A stretch of 64,000 nt of DNA. Origin: Ralstonia sp. RRA. Lineage in GTDB: Bacteria; Pseudomonadota; Gammaproteobacteria; Burkholderiales; Burkholderiaceae. This document shows positions 55,045 to 63,425 of the stretch, piece by piece. The stretch spans positions 992,001-1,056,000 of the forward strand of contig NZ_CP146091.1 in NCBI RefSeq assembly GCF_037023145.1, written 5' to 3'. Positions within the stretch are counted from its first letter, which is position 1, and each line of letters begins with the position of its first letter. The translations under genes and the position numbers were made by a program. The notes beneath the pieces were generated by a model. It was not told the DNA's origin. It did not search any database and worked only from the letters and a program-made list of their open reading frames with translations.

Positions 55045-55287
55045 TTAAAAGAGCGGGAATTTCGATTGCTCTTCTTTCAATATCCGTTCCGCTTGTCGCA
55101 AGCGCGTGACCCATTCGTGGTCCAGCCTGTCTAGCGCCTCCGCAATCGTGTAGCCCATGGAATCCAACTAATCCGGTCGATTCAGTATTAACGCCGCCGC
55201 GAGCTTCTCTCCTGTGGAAAGACCTCCAAGGCCGCCAATCCTGGCCGCGCGCGATTTCTCAACAATATGCGTTAATTGCGAATCCAT
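55045..55287 (-). pseudogene. 80-codon gene with an in-frame amber codon
   Basis: The frame opens at ATG 55287 with MDSQLTHIVEKSRAARIGG and goes on to LSTGEKLAAALILNRPD, then TAG at 55168-55170, then LDSMGYTIAEALDRLDHEW to KFPLF and TAA. Only one base would change TAG to TGG (Trp). No frameshift is needed. Both parts look like one coherent small protein common in integrative elements (my memory), so this is a recent nonsense mutation, a readthrough product or a sequencing error. Confidence 0.75.
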
Positions 55288-55572
55288 AAAACCCCTGTTT
55301 TTTATGCGTTCAGATAGGAAATGGCGAGTGCCCCGGGATGGGCGGTTTCCGTGCTCCGTTGCAGGCTTCCCGCGTCAGAGGTGCTCTGCGTTCTGCAATT
55401 TAACCCCGGCTGGCGCTTATGGAAATAGCCCGAGCCAAATATCTTTTTTTTCCCAAAGATGGACAAACGCAACCAAATGCATAAAAACATGACGTTGCGT
55501 GAAGGCAACAATTGGTTGTTAAAAAAAAAGGATTTTTAAACAGCGGGCTTCTTAGGACATTAGACATGATTT

Positions 55573-55614
55573 TGCGGCGACCATACCCGTCAGGGGCTGG
55601 TCGCCGCATTTTTT
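55573..55614 (+). terminator. Strong rho-independent terminator without an obvious upstream gene
   Basis: TGCGGCGACC (55573-55582) pairs perfectly with GGTCGCCGCA (55599-55608), followed by TTTTTT. No forward-strand gene is seen in the 300 bases before it, so it may end a small RNA. Confidence 0.85.
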
Positions 55615-55846
55615 CTGCGGATGCTGGGGTACTGATGACTGCCGCCTGAGATTAGTGCGCTGGTCGCGTTGCTCTGGGCTTTTCTTCGTTGGATACAAGG
55701 AAGTGCACGTACCGAGAGCCGAATTGGGATTCGCGACGTTTTCTGCAGCGTCCCTCGACGGCGGCATGTACCTCGAATGGACGAACTGCGCCGCAGCCAT
55801 GAAGCTGCAGGCAAACACGCCGTGTACGTCGGCTACCCCCGAACGA

Positions 55847-55873
55847 AAAATGGCCACCCGTTCCCGGGTGGCC
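55847..55873 (-). terminator. Terminator behind the 57-residue gene and the SSB-like gene
   Basis: GGCCACCC and GGGTGGCC form an 8-bp stem. On the reverse strand the stem is followed by ATTTTT, fitting termination of the small operon that ends at 55973. Confidence 0.75.
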
Positions 55874-55972
55874 GAATCAATCACTGTCCTTGAGATACAG
55901 CCGGCGGAGATGGTCTGGTTCGTCTTTGGCGGAGCACATCGGCGCCCCCGCAGTCCAAATCAACCGTGGCCC

Positions 55973-56146
55973 TCAATCCTCTGAGAACAACTCGATGAGC
56001 CCTTTCCAGTCTCTCGACTGGACCAGGAGTTCAACAATCTCTAGGATGACGAGCAGGTCTTGTTGGCTTCGCCCCGCAAGCGTCCGGCTGACCTTGCTCG
56101 TTGACGGACGCTCGCTTGCTGGAGACTCGGGTTCGTTCGTACACAC
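55973..56146 (-). CDS. Unknown small protein of 57 residues
   Basis: The GTG at 56146 opens a frame whose C-terminal part QQDLLVILEIVELLVQSRDW is a coherent helix and ends LIELFSED. It lies 34 bases after the SSB-like gene on the same strand and before a terminator. The start is uncertain. Size and position suggest an accessory protein of the SSB-like gene. Confidence 0.5.
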   Translation of the reverse strand: MCTNEPESPASERPSTSKVSRTLAGRSQQDLLVILEIVELLVQSRDWKGLIELFSED

Positions 56147-56180
56147 ATCACACCTCGATAACAATCCGGTGGTGGTACGT

Positions 56181-56504
56181 TCAAGCCGAGGCCGGTTCTT
56201 GAGCAGCAGGAGCGGCGACCGGCTTGGCAATCTTCGTCGCTTCAAACGCGAGAATGAGCAAAGTGCCGGTCGGTTTGCCCTCACGCGACAGGTAGAAGTC
56301 GGTCTTCAACTTGCCGGTCACTTTCACAAAATCCCCTCGCTGCAGATTCAGGTCGGTGTCTTTGAAGACGCGTACTGAATACCATGTGGGCTCTGAGTCA
56401 ACTCCCCGTTGACTCTCCGCCAGTCGAAATTGCCAATATGGCCGGTTCGTGGATTTCGAAATTTTCTTTTCCGGTTGGCTTGCGATATTTCCGAATGCCT
56501 GCAT
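56181..56504 (-). CDS. SSB-like single-stranded DNA-binding protein
   Basis: 107 residues from the ATG at 56504. The OB-fold has STNRPYWQFRLAESQRG, TWYSVRVFKDTDLNLQRGDF and VKVTGKLKTDFYLSREGKP, the usual SSB strand pattern. The tail is short (AQEPASA) and lacks the acidic DDDIPF end of chromosomal SSB. This small type occurs in integrative elements and may bind DNA during transfer or replication. Confidence 0.8.
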   Translation of the reverse strand: MQAFGNIASQPEKKISKSTNRPYWQFRLAESQRGVDSEPTWYSVRVFKDTDLNLQRGDFVKVTGKLKTDFYLSREGKPTGTLLILAFEATKIAKPVAAPAAQEPASA

Positions 56505-56593
56505 GGCGATGTCCTTCAATGTAGTAGGTGGGTTCTTCGATGGTGGAGTGCCATCACTACGTATAGGCACCAGCCGAAAGACATCAAACAGCT

Positions 56594-57802
56594 CTATAAC
56601 CGCAGCGGCGAAACCGGCTGCCGCCATGGCTTCGCGGTGGTCGGGCGTCGGTAGGGCAGGTAGTTTTCGTCAAGCCAACCCGACAACGGTTGTTTGTTGG
56701 ATGCGTCCAATCGCACTTTGGGCAACCATGTTGGCAAGAGCTGAGTCACCACATGTCCGACGCATACATCGATTGCGTCCCCACCTCCGGATGGCCAGAC
56801 TGCCGCCCACACTTCCCATATGCCGGGTTCGATTTCTCGGAAGTGCCGTCCTCGACCGGGTACGAGCACTTCACTGTTGGCAGTGAGAGCTTTCGCTCGC
56901 AATACCGCTTGGGCACGCAGCAGGATGCGGTCGGTTCTGGCAAGGACTACGACGCGACGCAGTGTTTCGCTTTTCTCCAACACGAGTCCAATGCGACCGA
57001 CTAGTAGCGACAATGATTCCTCACGGTCGGCGCCACGCTTGCTTCGGTCGATTTCGAACCAAGTGGCACCATCATTCTCGAAGGCGATTGCGTCGGGGCG
57101 TAGAACATGTTTGCCGCTTGAATGCTCGACGGTCGTGAGGCCCTGTTTGGGTTTGCGCTTCTTACCTATCGGTCTATTGAGTTCCTGTAGCACTTCCGAT
57201 TCTGTGAGCGCACGCAGCCCTCGCGCTTCACAGGCTAAAACGATGAAGCTCATCCACAGCCGGTGTTCGGGATTGCTCATATCTGCGACGCGTCGAACCG
57301 ACGGTGACCCTTCAGCCCCCCGGTCTTGCAGCCACCGCGCGCCTGCTGTGGTCAGACCGTATACATGCTGGAACCGGTCGGTGCGATAGCGACGGACCAG
57401 GCCGGTTTTGGCCATCCCCCGCATCGCGCGTTGCGCAGCAGTCAGTGCCGCTTTGAATGGCCGTTCTGGGCAGCAGGCGAGCGCAACATCGACGGCGCGG
57501 ATAACGCGGAATCGATTCAGCATTGACAGGGCTCGCAACCACATGACCTCCTGTAGCAGGGTGGGGTGTATCTCTGAGGTCAGCCCTCGGCTCTTGATTT
57601 GCGATGTGCGTTGTCGTCCGGAGGCCAGCGTAGACACGTTTGGCGGCGCCGCACTGTCGCTTCGCTTCGCACCATCCGGGGCGTTGGACTGCGGCGCAGA
57701 GATGTCGGCGGCGTTCTCTCGTGGGTGAGTGTTGGGTGCCTCTGCGGCGCGGGAAAGGGCATCGTTGGTGGCGCGTGATTGCGCCGCTGGGTGGTGTGTC
57801 AT
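56594..57802 (-). CDS. Replication-relaxation (Replic_Relax)-like protein
   Basis: About 402 residues from MTHHPAAQ; a start 36 bases earlier is possible. The N-terminal 80 residues are disordered. Two winged-helix motifs follow (MLNRFRVIRAVDVALACCPE; GLVRRYRTDRFQHVYGLTTA), and the C-terminal half has WFEIDRSKRGADREESLSLL and a nuclease-like fold. This pattern fits the plasmid replication-relaxation family, but the match is visual. It starts the operon that leads to SSB. Confidence 0.6.
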   Translation of the reverse strand: MTHHPAAQSRATNDALSRAAEAPNTHPRENAADISAPQSNAPDGAKRSDSAAPPNVSTLASGRQRTSQIKSRGLTSEIHPTLLQEVMWLRALSMLNRFRVIRAVDVALACCPERPFKAALTAAQRAMRGMAKTGLVRRYRTDRFQHVYGLTTAGARWLQDRGAEGSPSVRRVADMSNPEHRLWMSFIVLACEARGLRALTESEVLQELNRPIGKKRKPKQGLTTVEHSSGKHVLRPDAIAFENDGATWFEIDRSKRGADREESLSLLVGRIGLVLEKSETLRRVVVLARTDRILLRAQAVLRAKALTANSEVLVPGRGRHFREIEPGIWEVWAAVWPSGGGDAIDVCVGHVVTQLLPTWLPKVRLDASNKQPLSGWLDENYLPYRRPTTAKPWRQPVSPLRL

Positions 57803-57856
57803 CGTGGCTGTCTCCAGTGATAGCGTTTTCAACGCCACGCGAGCCGTCAGATTTCA

Positions 57857-58754
57857 TCGGGCGAGCGTGGGGTGTGCTTTCGTATAGCTATCAGTGCCAA
57901 AGGGGCCAAAGAGGCTGTCCACCACGCTCGCCAAATTGACGTTGTGTGCTATCGAGGATTCGTCGCCCGGCTGGGCGCGGGCATGGGGCAACTGTCGCTT
58001 CCCCGCGTCCAGCCTCGCGCGCTTGGGGCGCGCGACGCCGACGTATTCGTCGCGACGTCCGGCAAAGCCGCTGTGTTTTCCGCCGGCTTGCGCCGGGGCG
58101 AAACCCCGCCGCCGTCCCCAGACCTTTTCCCAAGGCCACCCGTTACCCTGGGACGTCGGCAGCCAACCGTTCTGCCGGCATGCCGTGCCAGCCTGACTGC
58201 CCCACGCTGCGCAATCAACTGTTCCACCGCGCAGCGCGGGGACCCCGCGTCACCCTACGCGGCTGCTGACGCATCCGCGCCTACTACCGGGGAGCATGCG
58301 CTGGGCCGGCGGCGGGGTTTCGCCCCGCCTCAATCCGGCCCGGTCGCGTCAACTGTGCTCCCACAACTGTGCGTCGATGCCCAACACGACTCATACACGC
58401 GGCCTGGCGTGTGACCAAGGCCTACGGCTGGACGCCGTGCCGTCCGCCCGCTGATGCCATCGGGAGCGAGCGTTCGGTGCCGTCGGGCCGGGCCTGCATT
58501 GAAGCTGTGCTGCCCGATGCTGAGGGTGCTGCCGTGACGGCCCTCGGGGATACCGGCGCAGTGGCCGTGGTGACATCAGCACATGCCCCTTGTCGGCAAT
58601 GGACGTGTCCCGCAGAGTGTCGCGATGACGTATCGCGCTAGGAGCGCGCGTGTATGACATCAAGGGGGTTCACTGTCGCCACTATGCGTTGCTCGCCCGT
58701 GCAACGCCGTTACCTATACCTGTGCATCAACCACTCTCTTGAAGGAGAAAAGCG
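57857..58754. other. GC-rich gene-free region, possible transfer origin or regulatory site
   Basis: About 900 bases with no convincing gene, between divergent element genes. It contains the 19-base inverted repeat listed separately and many GC hairpins such as CCGCGC-AGCGCGG. Confidence 0.5.
58096..58326. repeat. Perfect 19-base inverted repeat in the gene-free region
   Basis: GGGGCGAAACCCCGCCGCC at 58096-58114 is exactly reversed at 58308-58326 (GGCGGCGGGGTTTCGCCCC), 193 bases apart. Each arm can also fold on itself (GGGG-CGAAA-CCCC). Confidence 0.85.
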
Positions 58755-59387
58755 ATGCACAAAAAGAAACCCCGCAATGGCCGATTCCCTCTCTATCGCA
58801 GCGCGTACGTGCGCAAAGGTAAGAACAACAACACGCACGGCTATCCCATCCAGAAGTTCGTCGGCAGCATCCCAGTGGATGCCCAGGCCATTCCGCCGAA
58901 ACTGGACGTCAAACTGACAGACGAAGAACGCCGCTATGTCGAGCGCGAAATCATCGAGCCGGCGCGCCGTCAGGCGGAAGCAGAACAGCTCAAGCGCGAG
59001 GCCCATGAGCGCGACCCGAACTGGCGCCTCGTAGAAGCCGCTCGCTTGTTGCGGGAGGCGCGAGACTTGGCGGATGCAGGTTCGGGATTGGATGCGGCCG
59101 GCGGCACTGGAGCGGTGGATGTTCTTGAGCAAGTGCAAGCGTTCGTCCGGCCATCAAGACAAGATGGCCAAACCAATCATCCTCTGCAGGACGCCCTGAA
59201 AGCCATCCACCGCGCGACGCGCTCCGTCAAAGAGGGCCGTTACGGCAGGGCCCCAGCGGAAAATGTCAGGTCGACCGACGAGTATCAGTTGTGGGCTTCA
59301 ATCAAGGGCGCTGTCGATGGTGACGGGCACGACAGCTTGTTGCGTGCGATGCAGGATGCGGGGTTCGCGAAAGCTAAGGGTAGGTGA
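58755..59387 (+). CDS. Unknown element-backbone protein, 210 residues
   Basis: ATG 58755 has a TTGAAGGAGAAAAG site. The basic N-terminus MHKKKPRNGRFPLYRSAYVR and a charged helical region (ERRYVEREIIEPARRQAEAE) lead to a C-terminal DEYQLWASIKGAVDGDGHDS. The N-terminus may touch nucleic acid. It precedes the hairpin at 59416 and the alpA-repA-repC genes. No family is recognised. Confidence 0.65.
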   Translation: MHKKKPRNGRFPLYRSAYVRKGKNNNTHGYPIQKFVGSIPVDAQAIPPKLDVKLTDEERRYVEREIIEPARRQAEAEQLKREAHERDPNWRLVEAARLLREARDLADAGSGLDAAGGTGAVDVLEQVQAFVRPSRQDGQTNHPLQDALKAIHRATRSVKEGRYGRAPAENVRSTDEYQLWASIKGAVDGDGHDSLLRAMQDAGFAKAKGR

Positions 59388-59415
59388 GCGGCGGCACGCA
59401 GGCGCTCAAAAAATC

Positions 59416-59441
59416 AATGAGGGAGCTGCAGCTCCCTCATT
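59416..59441. terminator. Perfect 26-base palindrome after the 210-residue gene
   Basis: AATGAGGGAGCTG followed by CAGCTCCCTCATT, with an A-rich run before and GTGTTT after. It probably ends the 210-residue gene in both directions. Confidence 0.75.
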
Positions 59442-59540
59442 GTGTTTGGCCGATGGCCCGAGCTATCTGCTATTTGCAGCAGCGCCTTTCGGCATGCCTA
59501 CCGTCGGTATCTCAAGGAGGCACCGCAAGGCTAAAACCCG

Positions 59541-59637
59541 TGAATACACATGAAGTCACGCCGTGACATCTGGCGGTGCATAGGGCCATGAAACGCCCTC
59601 TGTACTCCGGAAAGAACAATCTATCGGAGTGTATTCA
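59541..59637. promoter_or_regulatory. Inverted repeats in front of the AlpA-like gene
   Basis: TGAATACAC (59541-59549) is reversed as GTGTATTCA at 59629-59637, and GTCACG-C-CGTGAC is a perfect palindrome at 59555-59567. They lie just upstream of the AlpA-like start and are candidate operators. Confidence 0.55.
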
Positions 59638-59831
59638 TGTCGTATCTGTTGGATCTTTTCGAACTCGCGGAGCTACTCGGCCGCAGCCCGGAGACAATCA
59701 AAAAAGACCTGCGTCGCAATCCGTTGGCGGTACCGCCACGTCTTCACATTCCCGGCACCCGCCTGCTGCGTTGGCGTCGGGTGGACGTGGATGCCTGGCT
59801 CGCACAGCACGTTGTGGGAGGTGAACAATGA
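59637..59831 (+). CDS. AlpA/excisionase-like DNA-binding protein
   Basis: 64 residues. LLDLFELAELLGRSPETIKK and LRRNPLAVPPRL with the ending RLLRWRRVDVDAWLAQH are the winged-helix pattern of AlpA and prophage regulators. Its last 4 bases overlap the RepA gene, so it is the first gene of the replication operon and probably controls it. Confidence 0.8.
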   Translation: MSYLLDLFELAELLGRSPETIKKDLRRNPLAVPPRLHIPGTRLLRWRRVDVDAWLAQHVVGGEQ

Positions 59832-60742
59832 CCACCCTTGCGGACCTGCGCATCAATATCCGCCAGACGCTGCGTACGCCGCCCCCTGTCTTGAACCACG
59901 TTCTCCCGGGGTTGCTGGCGGGTACGGTTGGCTCGTTGATTGCTCCTGGCGGGCTTGGCAAGACCACGCTCCTGACTCAAATCGGCTGCGCCATAGCATC
60001 TGGCAATACCGTTCTTGGAGGGGCGCTAGACGGCACTGACCGGTCACCTGGCAAGGTTGTGTTGTTCCTGGCCGAGGAGACGCTGGCAATCATGCACCGC
60101 AAACTGCACGAGGCCACTGAGCAATTGGTCTCGTCCATGGCATCTCAGAACAAAAAGGACCAGCATGCCTTGCTGGGCCTGTTGGAGACCAATCTGGGCA
60201 TCTATCCGCTGGGCGGGCATGGGTCACTGGTCCGCATGGGAGAAGGCACGAAGGAATGCCGTGAACTGTTTGAGTTGTGCGCGAATGCCCGTCTGATTGT
60301 GTTTGACCCATTGCGGCAATTTCACGATGGTGATGAGAACGACACGGCCTTCATGACGGCCGTGGTCGCGCGATTTCAGCGTCTCGCGCGCGACACGGGC
60401 AGTGCCGTCCTTTTGGCGCATCACGCCAATCGCAGTTCCATTTCGAGCGGCACAGGAGAGCAGGTCGGTGCCTCACGGGGGTGCACAGCACTCACGGATG
60501 GTGTGCGCTGGCAAGCCAATCTTTCGCCGGTTTCCGATGCGCTGGCGAGCGAACTCGGTATTGAGCGGGCGGATTTGCGTGACTATGTTCGGCTCGATTG
60601 TTCGAAGGCCAACTATGCACGGCCGAGTGCTACCGTGGTTCTACGAAAGGCACCCGAATCGGGGCTGATGACGCTCTGGGCACCAGGCCAATCTTCGAAC
60701 CGCGCGGCGACAGCGAAGAAGAGACCGGTGGCAACGCAATGA
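59828..60742 (+). CDS. RepA-type helicase (AAA_25, IncQ-like)
   Basis: 304 residues. Walker A is GGLGKTT near 40, Walker B LIVFDPLRQFHD near 158 and a conserved LLAHHANRSS near 196, as in RSF1010 RepA hexameric helicase. The reading frame overlaps RepC by 4 bases. With RepC it should open the origin and drive strand-displacement replication. It is in an integrative-type context without RepB primase in view. Confidence 0.85.
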   Translation: MTTLADLRINIRQTLRTPPPVLNHVLPGLLAGTVGSLIAPGGLGKTTLLTQIGCAIASGNTVLGGALDGTDRSPGKVVLFLAEETLAIMHRKLHEATEQLVSSMASQNKKDQHALLGLLETNLGIYPLGGHGSLVRMGEGTKECRELFELCANARLIVFDPLRQFHDGDENDTAFMTAVVARFQRLARDTGSAVLLAHHANRSSISSGTGEQVGASRGCTALTDGVRWQANLSPVSDALASELGIERADLRDYVRLDCSKANYARPSATVVLRKAPESGLMTLWAPGQSSNRAATAKKRPVATQ

Positions 60743-61746
60743 AGTGGAAGCCACGGGAAAAACGTCTCGTCCGATACGACCCAATGTTACCGACGGCCGC
60801 GATATTCGGTTCGCTTGGCAAAGGCTCGCGCCCGAAGCTGGACACCAAATGCGAATTTGGTGGCGTCGAGTGGCGTTTGCGCGGACCAGACATGCTCGGC
60901 ATGCCTGAGCAGACCTTGCTGTTGGTGTTACTTGAGTTGGCTACGGAGCAGTATGGGGCACGGCACGCCGGCCGGAGCGATTGGAATGCACTGGTCGGCG
61001 CGCTCGACAACGGGGCTGGTAGCTCCGGCACGGCATTGCCGGTTCCGTATCGTGAGGGCGAGCCGGTGGCGCTGGCTGCGTTAATCGTCAGCTACAGCGA
61101 GTTGATACGGCGTTGTGGCCGACAGGCAGAGGGTGGCAACGCCACCCGGCAAATCCGCATGGAATTGGAGCGGCTTTGCGAGGTGACGGTATGGGCGACC
61201 TCGTCATCCGGTGTACAGGTTTGCTCTCGCCTCCTGCAATGGCGGCGCGGGGACACCAATGGCGTACAGGTCGTGCTCAATTGGCGACTGACGGAGATAC
61301 TCGTGGGCCGGCAGTTCTCTCCCGTCTCGTTGACCGAACGCTTGTCGCTGCGCTCGGACGTCGCGCGCGCGTTGCATTGTGCGCTTTCGGTGCGTATCAG
61401 GCTGGGGGACACGATGTCGTTCAGACTGGACACGTTGGGCCCCTATGTTTGGCCGGAAGGGCGCGCTGTCGCGGCATCGACAGTCCGACGTCGACGCCAA
61501 CTGTTGCGGGGTGCGTTGAGCGACATCAATCGGCTTCCTGGATGGACGGTGAAGGCGTCGGCAGGGTCATGCCTAGAACAGGCTGATGCAGTGACCGTTA
61601 CTCGGTGGCGTTTTCCGAACGAGGAGCGCGTGCTCATGCCGAAGCGCTCGCAGCGTCGCCGCAATCAGTCACCCAACCGCACCCATGAGTTTGCTGAGCA
61701 AAGCGTTTCAACGGCGCCTATTGATGTGTCCTCGTTGTTCGCTTGA
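60739..61746 (+). CDS. RepC-like replication initiator (IncQ type)
   Basis: 335 residues from ATG 60739, which overlaps the RepA stop. The N-terminus has KWKPREKRLVRYDPMLPTAA and a winged-helix pair follows (TQI-like segments with RSDVARALHCALSVRIRLGD, then TVRRRRQLLRGALSDINRLP). Length and gene order (repA-repC) match IncQ-type elements; RepC binds iterons in the origin. The iteron-like repeats begin 15 bases behind its stop. Confidence 0.75.
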   Translation: MKWKPREKRLVRYDPMLPTAAIFGSLGKGSRPKLDTKCEFGGVEWRLRGPDMLGMPEQTLLLVLLELATEQYGARHAGRSDWNALVGALDNGAGSSGTALPVPYREGEPVALAALIVSYSELIRRCGRQAEGGNATRQIRMELERLCEVTVWATSSSGVQVCSRLLQWRRGDTNGVQVVLNWRLTEILVGRQFSPVSLTERLSLRSDVARALHCALSVRIRLGDTMSFRLDTLGPYVWPEGRAVAASTVRRRRQLLRGALSDINRLPGWTVKASAGSCLEQADAVTVTRWRFPNEERVLMPKRSQRRRNQSPNRTHEFAEQSVSTAPIDVSSLFA

Positions 61747-61760
61747 GGTGTGGGCCAAGT

Positions 61761-61895
61761 GCGTTCACAAAATGACAGGGTAGTGCGATAGTCCGCCGGT
61801 CTGAGGCGTGCGGAAGAGGCGAACTTAACCCCAGGCGAGCGTTCACATAAGTCCCCCGTCTTTACGTGAACGAAACCCTGTCATTACGTGAACGC
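61761..61895. repeat. Iteron-like repeats CGTTCACNTAATGACAGGG
   Basis: Four CGTTCAC cores in two orientations, two with the extended AATGACAGGG. Positions directly after repC fit binding sites for the initiator. Confidence 0.75.
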
Positions 61896-61953
61896 TGGGT
61901 GCGTCGTAAAGCCTTTTGAAATAAGGGTTTACAGGCGATTCTGGCGTTCGCTC

Positions 61954-61975
61954 TAATCTTTCTCTAGAAAGATTA
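61954..61975. repeat. 22-base palindrome in the origin region
   Basis: TAATCTTTCT-CT-AGAAAGATTA has 10-base perfect arms. In IncQ origins, hairpins near the iterons serve as single-strand initiation sites, so this could have that role. Confidence 0.65.
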
Positions 61976-62324
61976 GTCTCAACAGGGTGGAGTGTGGCCG
62001 GCGGGACGTTCAGGCCCCGCCCGGCCCCTAGCAAGCGGTGAAAGGCACCGCACTATACGCAGCACGCCGAGCGCGTGCCGAACTTTGCCCGGGGAGCAGT
62101 CTTATGGGCGAAGCCCTGGCAAATATGCCAGTAGGTTCCGATGGTGCTCTTCCCAATCAATCGACTGGCAGTGTTATGGCGATGGATGGCCTTCGGATAG
62201 GAAGATACTGGCGTCTCCCAATCACGGACACCCATTAACGGGAAAACAGCGCGATATGCAACGCCAGGGCGCTGCGCGCTGGACTGCCTTCCGGCGGAGT
62301 GCTGCTGCGTGTGCCCGACGTGTG

Positions 62325-63116
62325 TCAGGCAGAGCCGACTCCCAGAATCCAGCCCTCCACCCCTGCGATGGTTTGTTCAGCAGGCGATAGGTAGGGGTGC
62401 AATGCGGCTTGCAGTCGACCAGCCTTGTCGGCTTCCTTGAGCCACGCTGCGATGGCGAACGCATCGTGCTGGTCGCTGCTCATACCGTCCTGAGCGGCGA
62501 ACGCGTGCCTCCATATCGACGGATAGGCTTCGACGATTGCGGAGCGACCTAGAGGAATGTCCCACCCGTCGAATAGCCAGAAATGAATCTTATCGCCAAG
62601 TTGCCGGTGCAGGTAGAGCAGCCACGGCAGCCCCGAATGCGTTGATTTGGCAACCGAGCCCTGCACGTCGAAGTGGAAGCACGACTTGGCCTTGCAGCGC
62701 TCTTCGGTGATGCGCCGCCACTTGGGGTTTCCCTGCCGTGCTGCGCCGTTGCCGGCGAGGCCGTCGCGGACGAAATCGACGTAGGTGTGGTCGCTGTCCG
62801 TCGGCCAGTGCTTCTGGAAGTCCTTCAAGAACACGTACCAATCGTGTTCCAACTGATGAACCTCGAAGTAGCGGAGGGGAAACGAGAAGCTGTGGTCGAT
62901 GCCAACGATGGTCGGCATATCTTCACGTAGACGGTCTGCCAGCCACATGGCCAAGCCACGTCGCGTCCAGTATTTCCGAGGACTGGGTGGCGGGAGCACC
63001 TCGACGGGTTCCGCGTTTTCGGTGCCCATATAGACGCGCAGCCCCTTCAGGCTGTCGCTGGGCGTCTGAGCCCCGGAATAGTCGATGCCGATGTAGCGTC
63101 GAAAAGCGGCTGGCAT
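62325..63116 (-). CDS. DUF429-like protein (RNase H fold)
   Basis: 263 residues from ATG 63116. RRYIGIDYSGAQTPSDS and IVGIDHSFSFPLRY are two Asp-bearing strands of an RNase H fold, with AIVEAYPSIWRHAF and DQHDAFAIAAWLKEADKA near the end, as in DUF429. A longer upstream frame is open but shows low-complexity residues. Function is unknown; nuclease-like activity is possible. Confidence 0.75.
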   Translation of the reverse strand: MPAAFRRYIGIDYSGAQTPSDSLKGLRVYMGTENAEPVEVLPPPSPRKYWTRRGLAMWLADRLREDMPTIVGIDHSFSFPLRYFEVHQLEHDWYVFLKDFQKHWPTDSDHTYVDFVRDGLAGNGAARQGNPKWRRITEERCKAKSCFHFDVQGSVAKSTHSGLPWLLYLHRQLGDKIHFWLFDGWDIPLGRSAIVEAYPSIWRHAFAAQDGMSSDQHDAFAIAAWLKEADKAGRLQAALHPYLSPAEQTIAGVEGWILGVGSA

Positions 63117-63425
63117 GTCGAGTCGTTCTTCTAGATTTGGTTGTGTCGCGAGAAGCGCGACGTGCAAGCCAAGACCTTGGCAGAAACAGTGCAGTGGCAT
63201 CCCGTTTGCGCAGCACCTTCGCCGCTGCGCTGCAGGGCTCCGCCGCGCCGCAGGCAGCGGGTTGTGCACCAAAGAACGGCAGCCGCTAATGCGCTTGATT
63301 TGACGGTAGGCAAAAGAGTACCCAAGATATCTCGCGGCGAACGCTCTTGGTTCATCATGCAGAAAGTCTGCATACCATGAGTGTTTCGAATAAGAACAAT
63401 CTGCGAGCCGTTGAGGGGGGGCGTA
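63117..63425. other. Divergent intergenic region, no gene seen
   Basis: About 300 bases between the DUF429-like gene and the forward PLD gene. GC-rich hairpins (GCCGCTGCGCTGCAG) occur, but no supported gene or named site. Confidence 0.4.

Larger units (their letters stand above)
55288..55972. other. Gene-poor region with terminator-like hairpins
   Basis: No convincing gene. Two hairpins are listed separately. Possible frames (for example the reverse-strand 55552-55884) lack ribosome sites and family features. Confidence 0.5.
61747..62324. other. Probable replication origin region with repeats
   Basis: No gene is supported. Four copies of CGTTCAC occur: 61762 and 61840 forward, 61866 and 61888 reversed. 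GCGTTCACAAAATGACAGGG at 61761-61780 matches, in reverse and with two mismatches, GCGTTCACGTAATGACAGGG at 61876-61895. A 22-base palindrome, TAATCTTTCT-CT-AGAAAGATTA, lies at 61954-61975. The remaining bases to 62324 look empty. Confidence 0.65.

Noticed and set aside
55552..55984. Frames on both strands, 75 to 110 residues
   Set aside because: They contradict each other, lack ribosome sites and cross a clear terminator hairpin.
57872..58414. 180-codon forward frame in the GC-rich gap
   Set aside because: The protein is low complexity, and open frames of this size appear on both strands here because of the high GC content. It also contains the inverted repeat.
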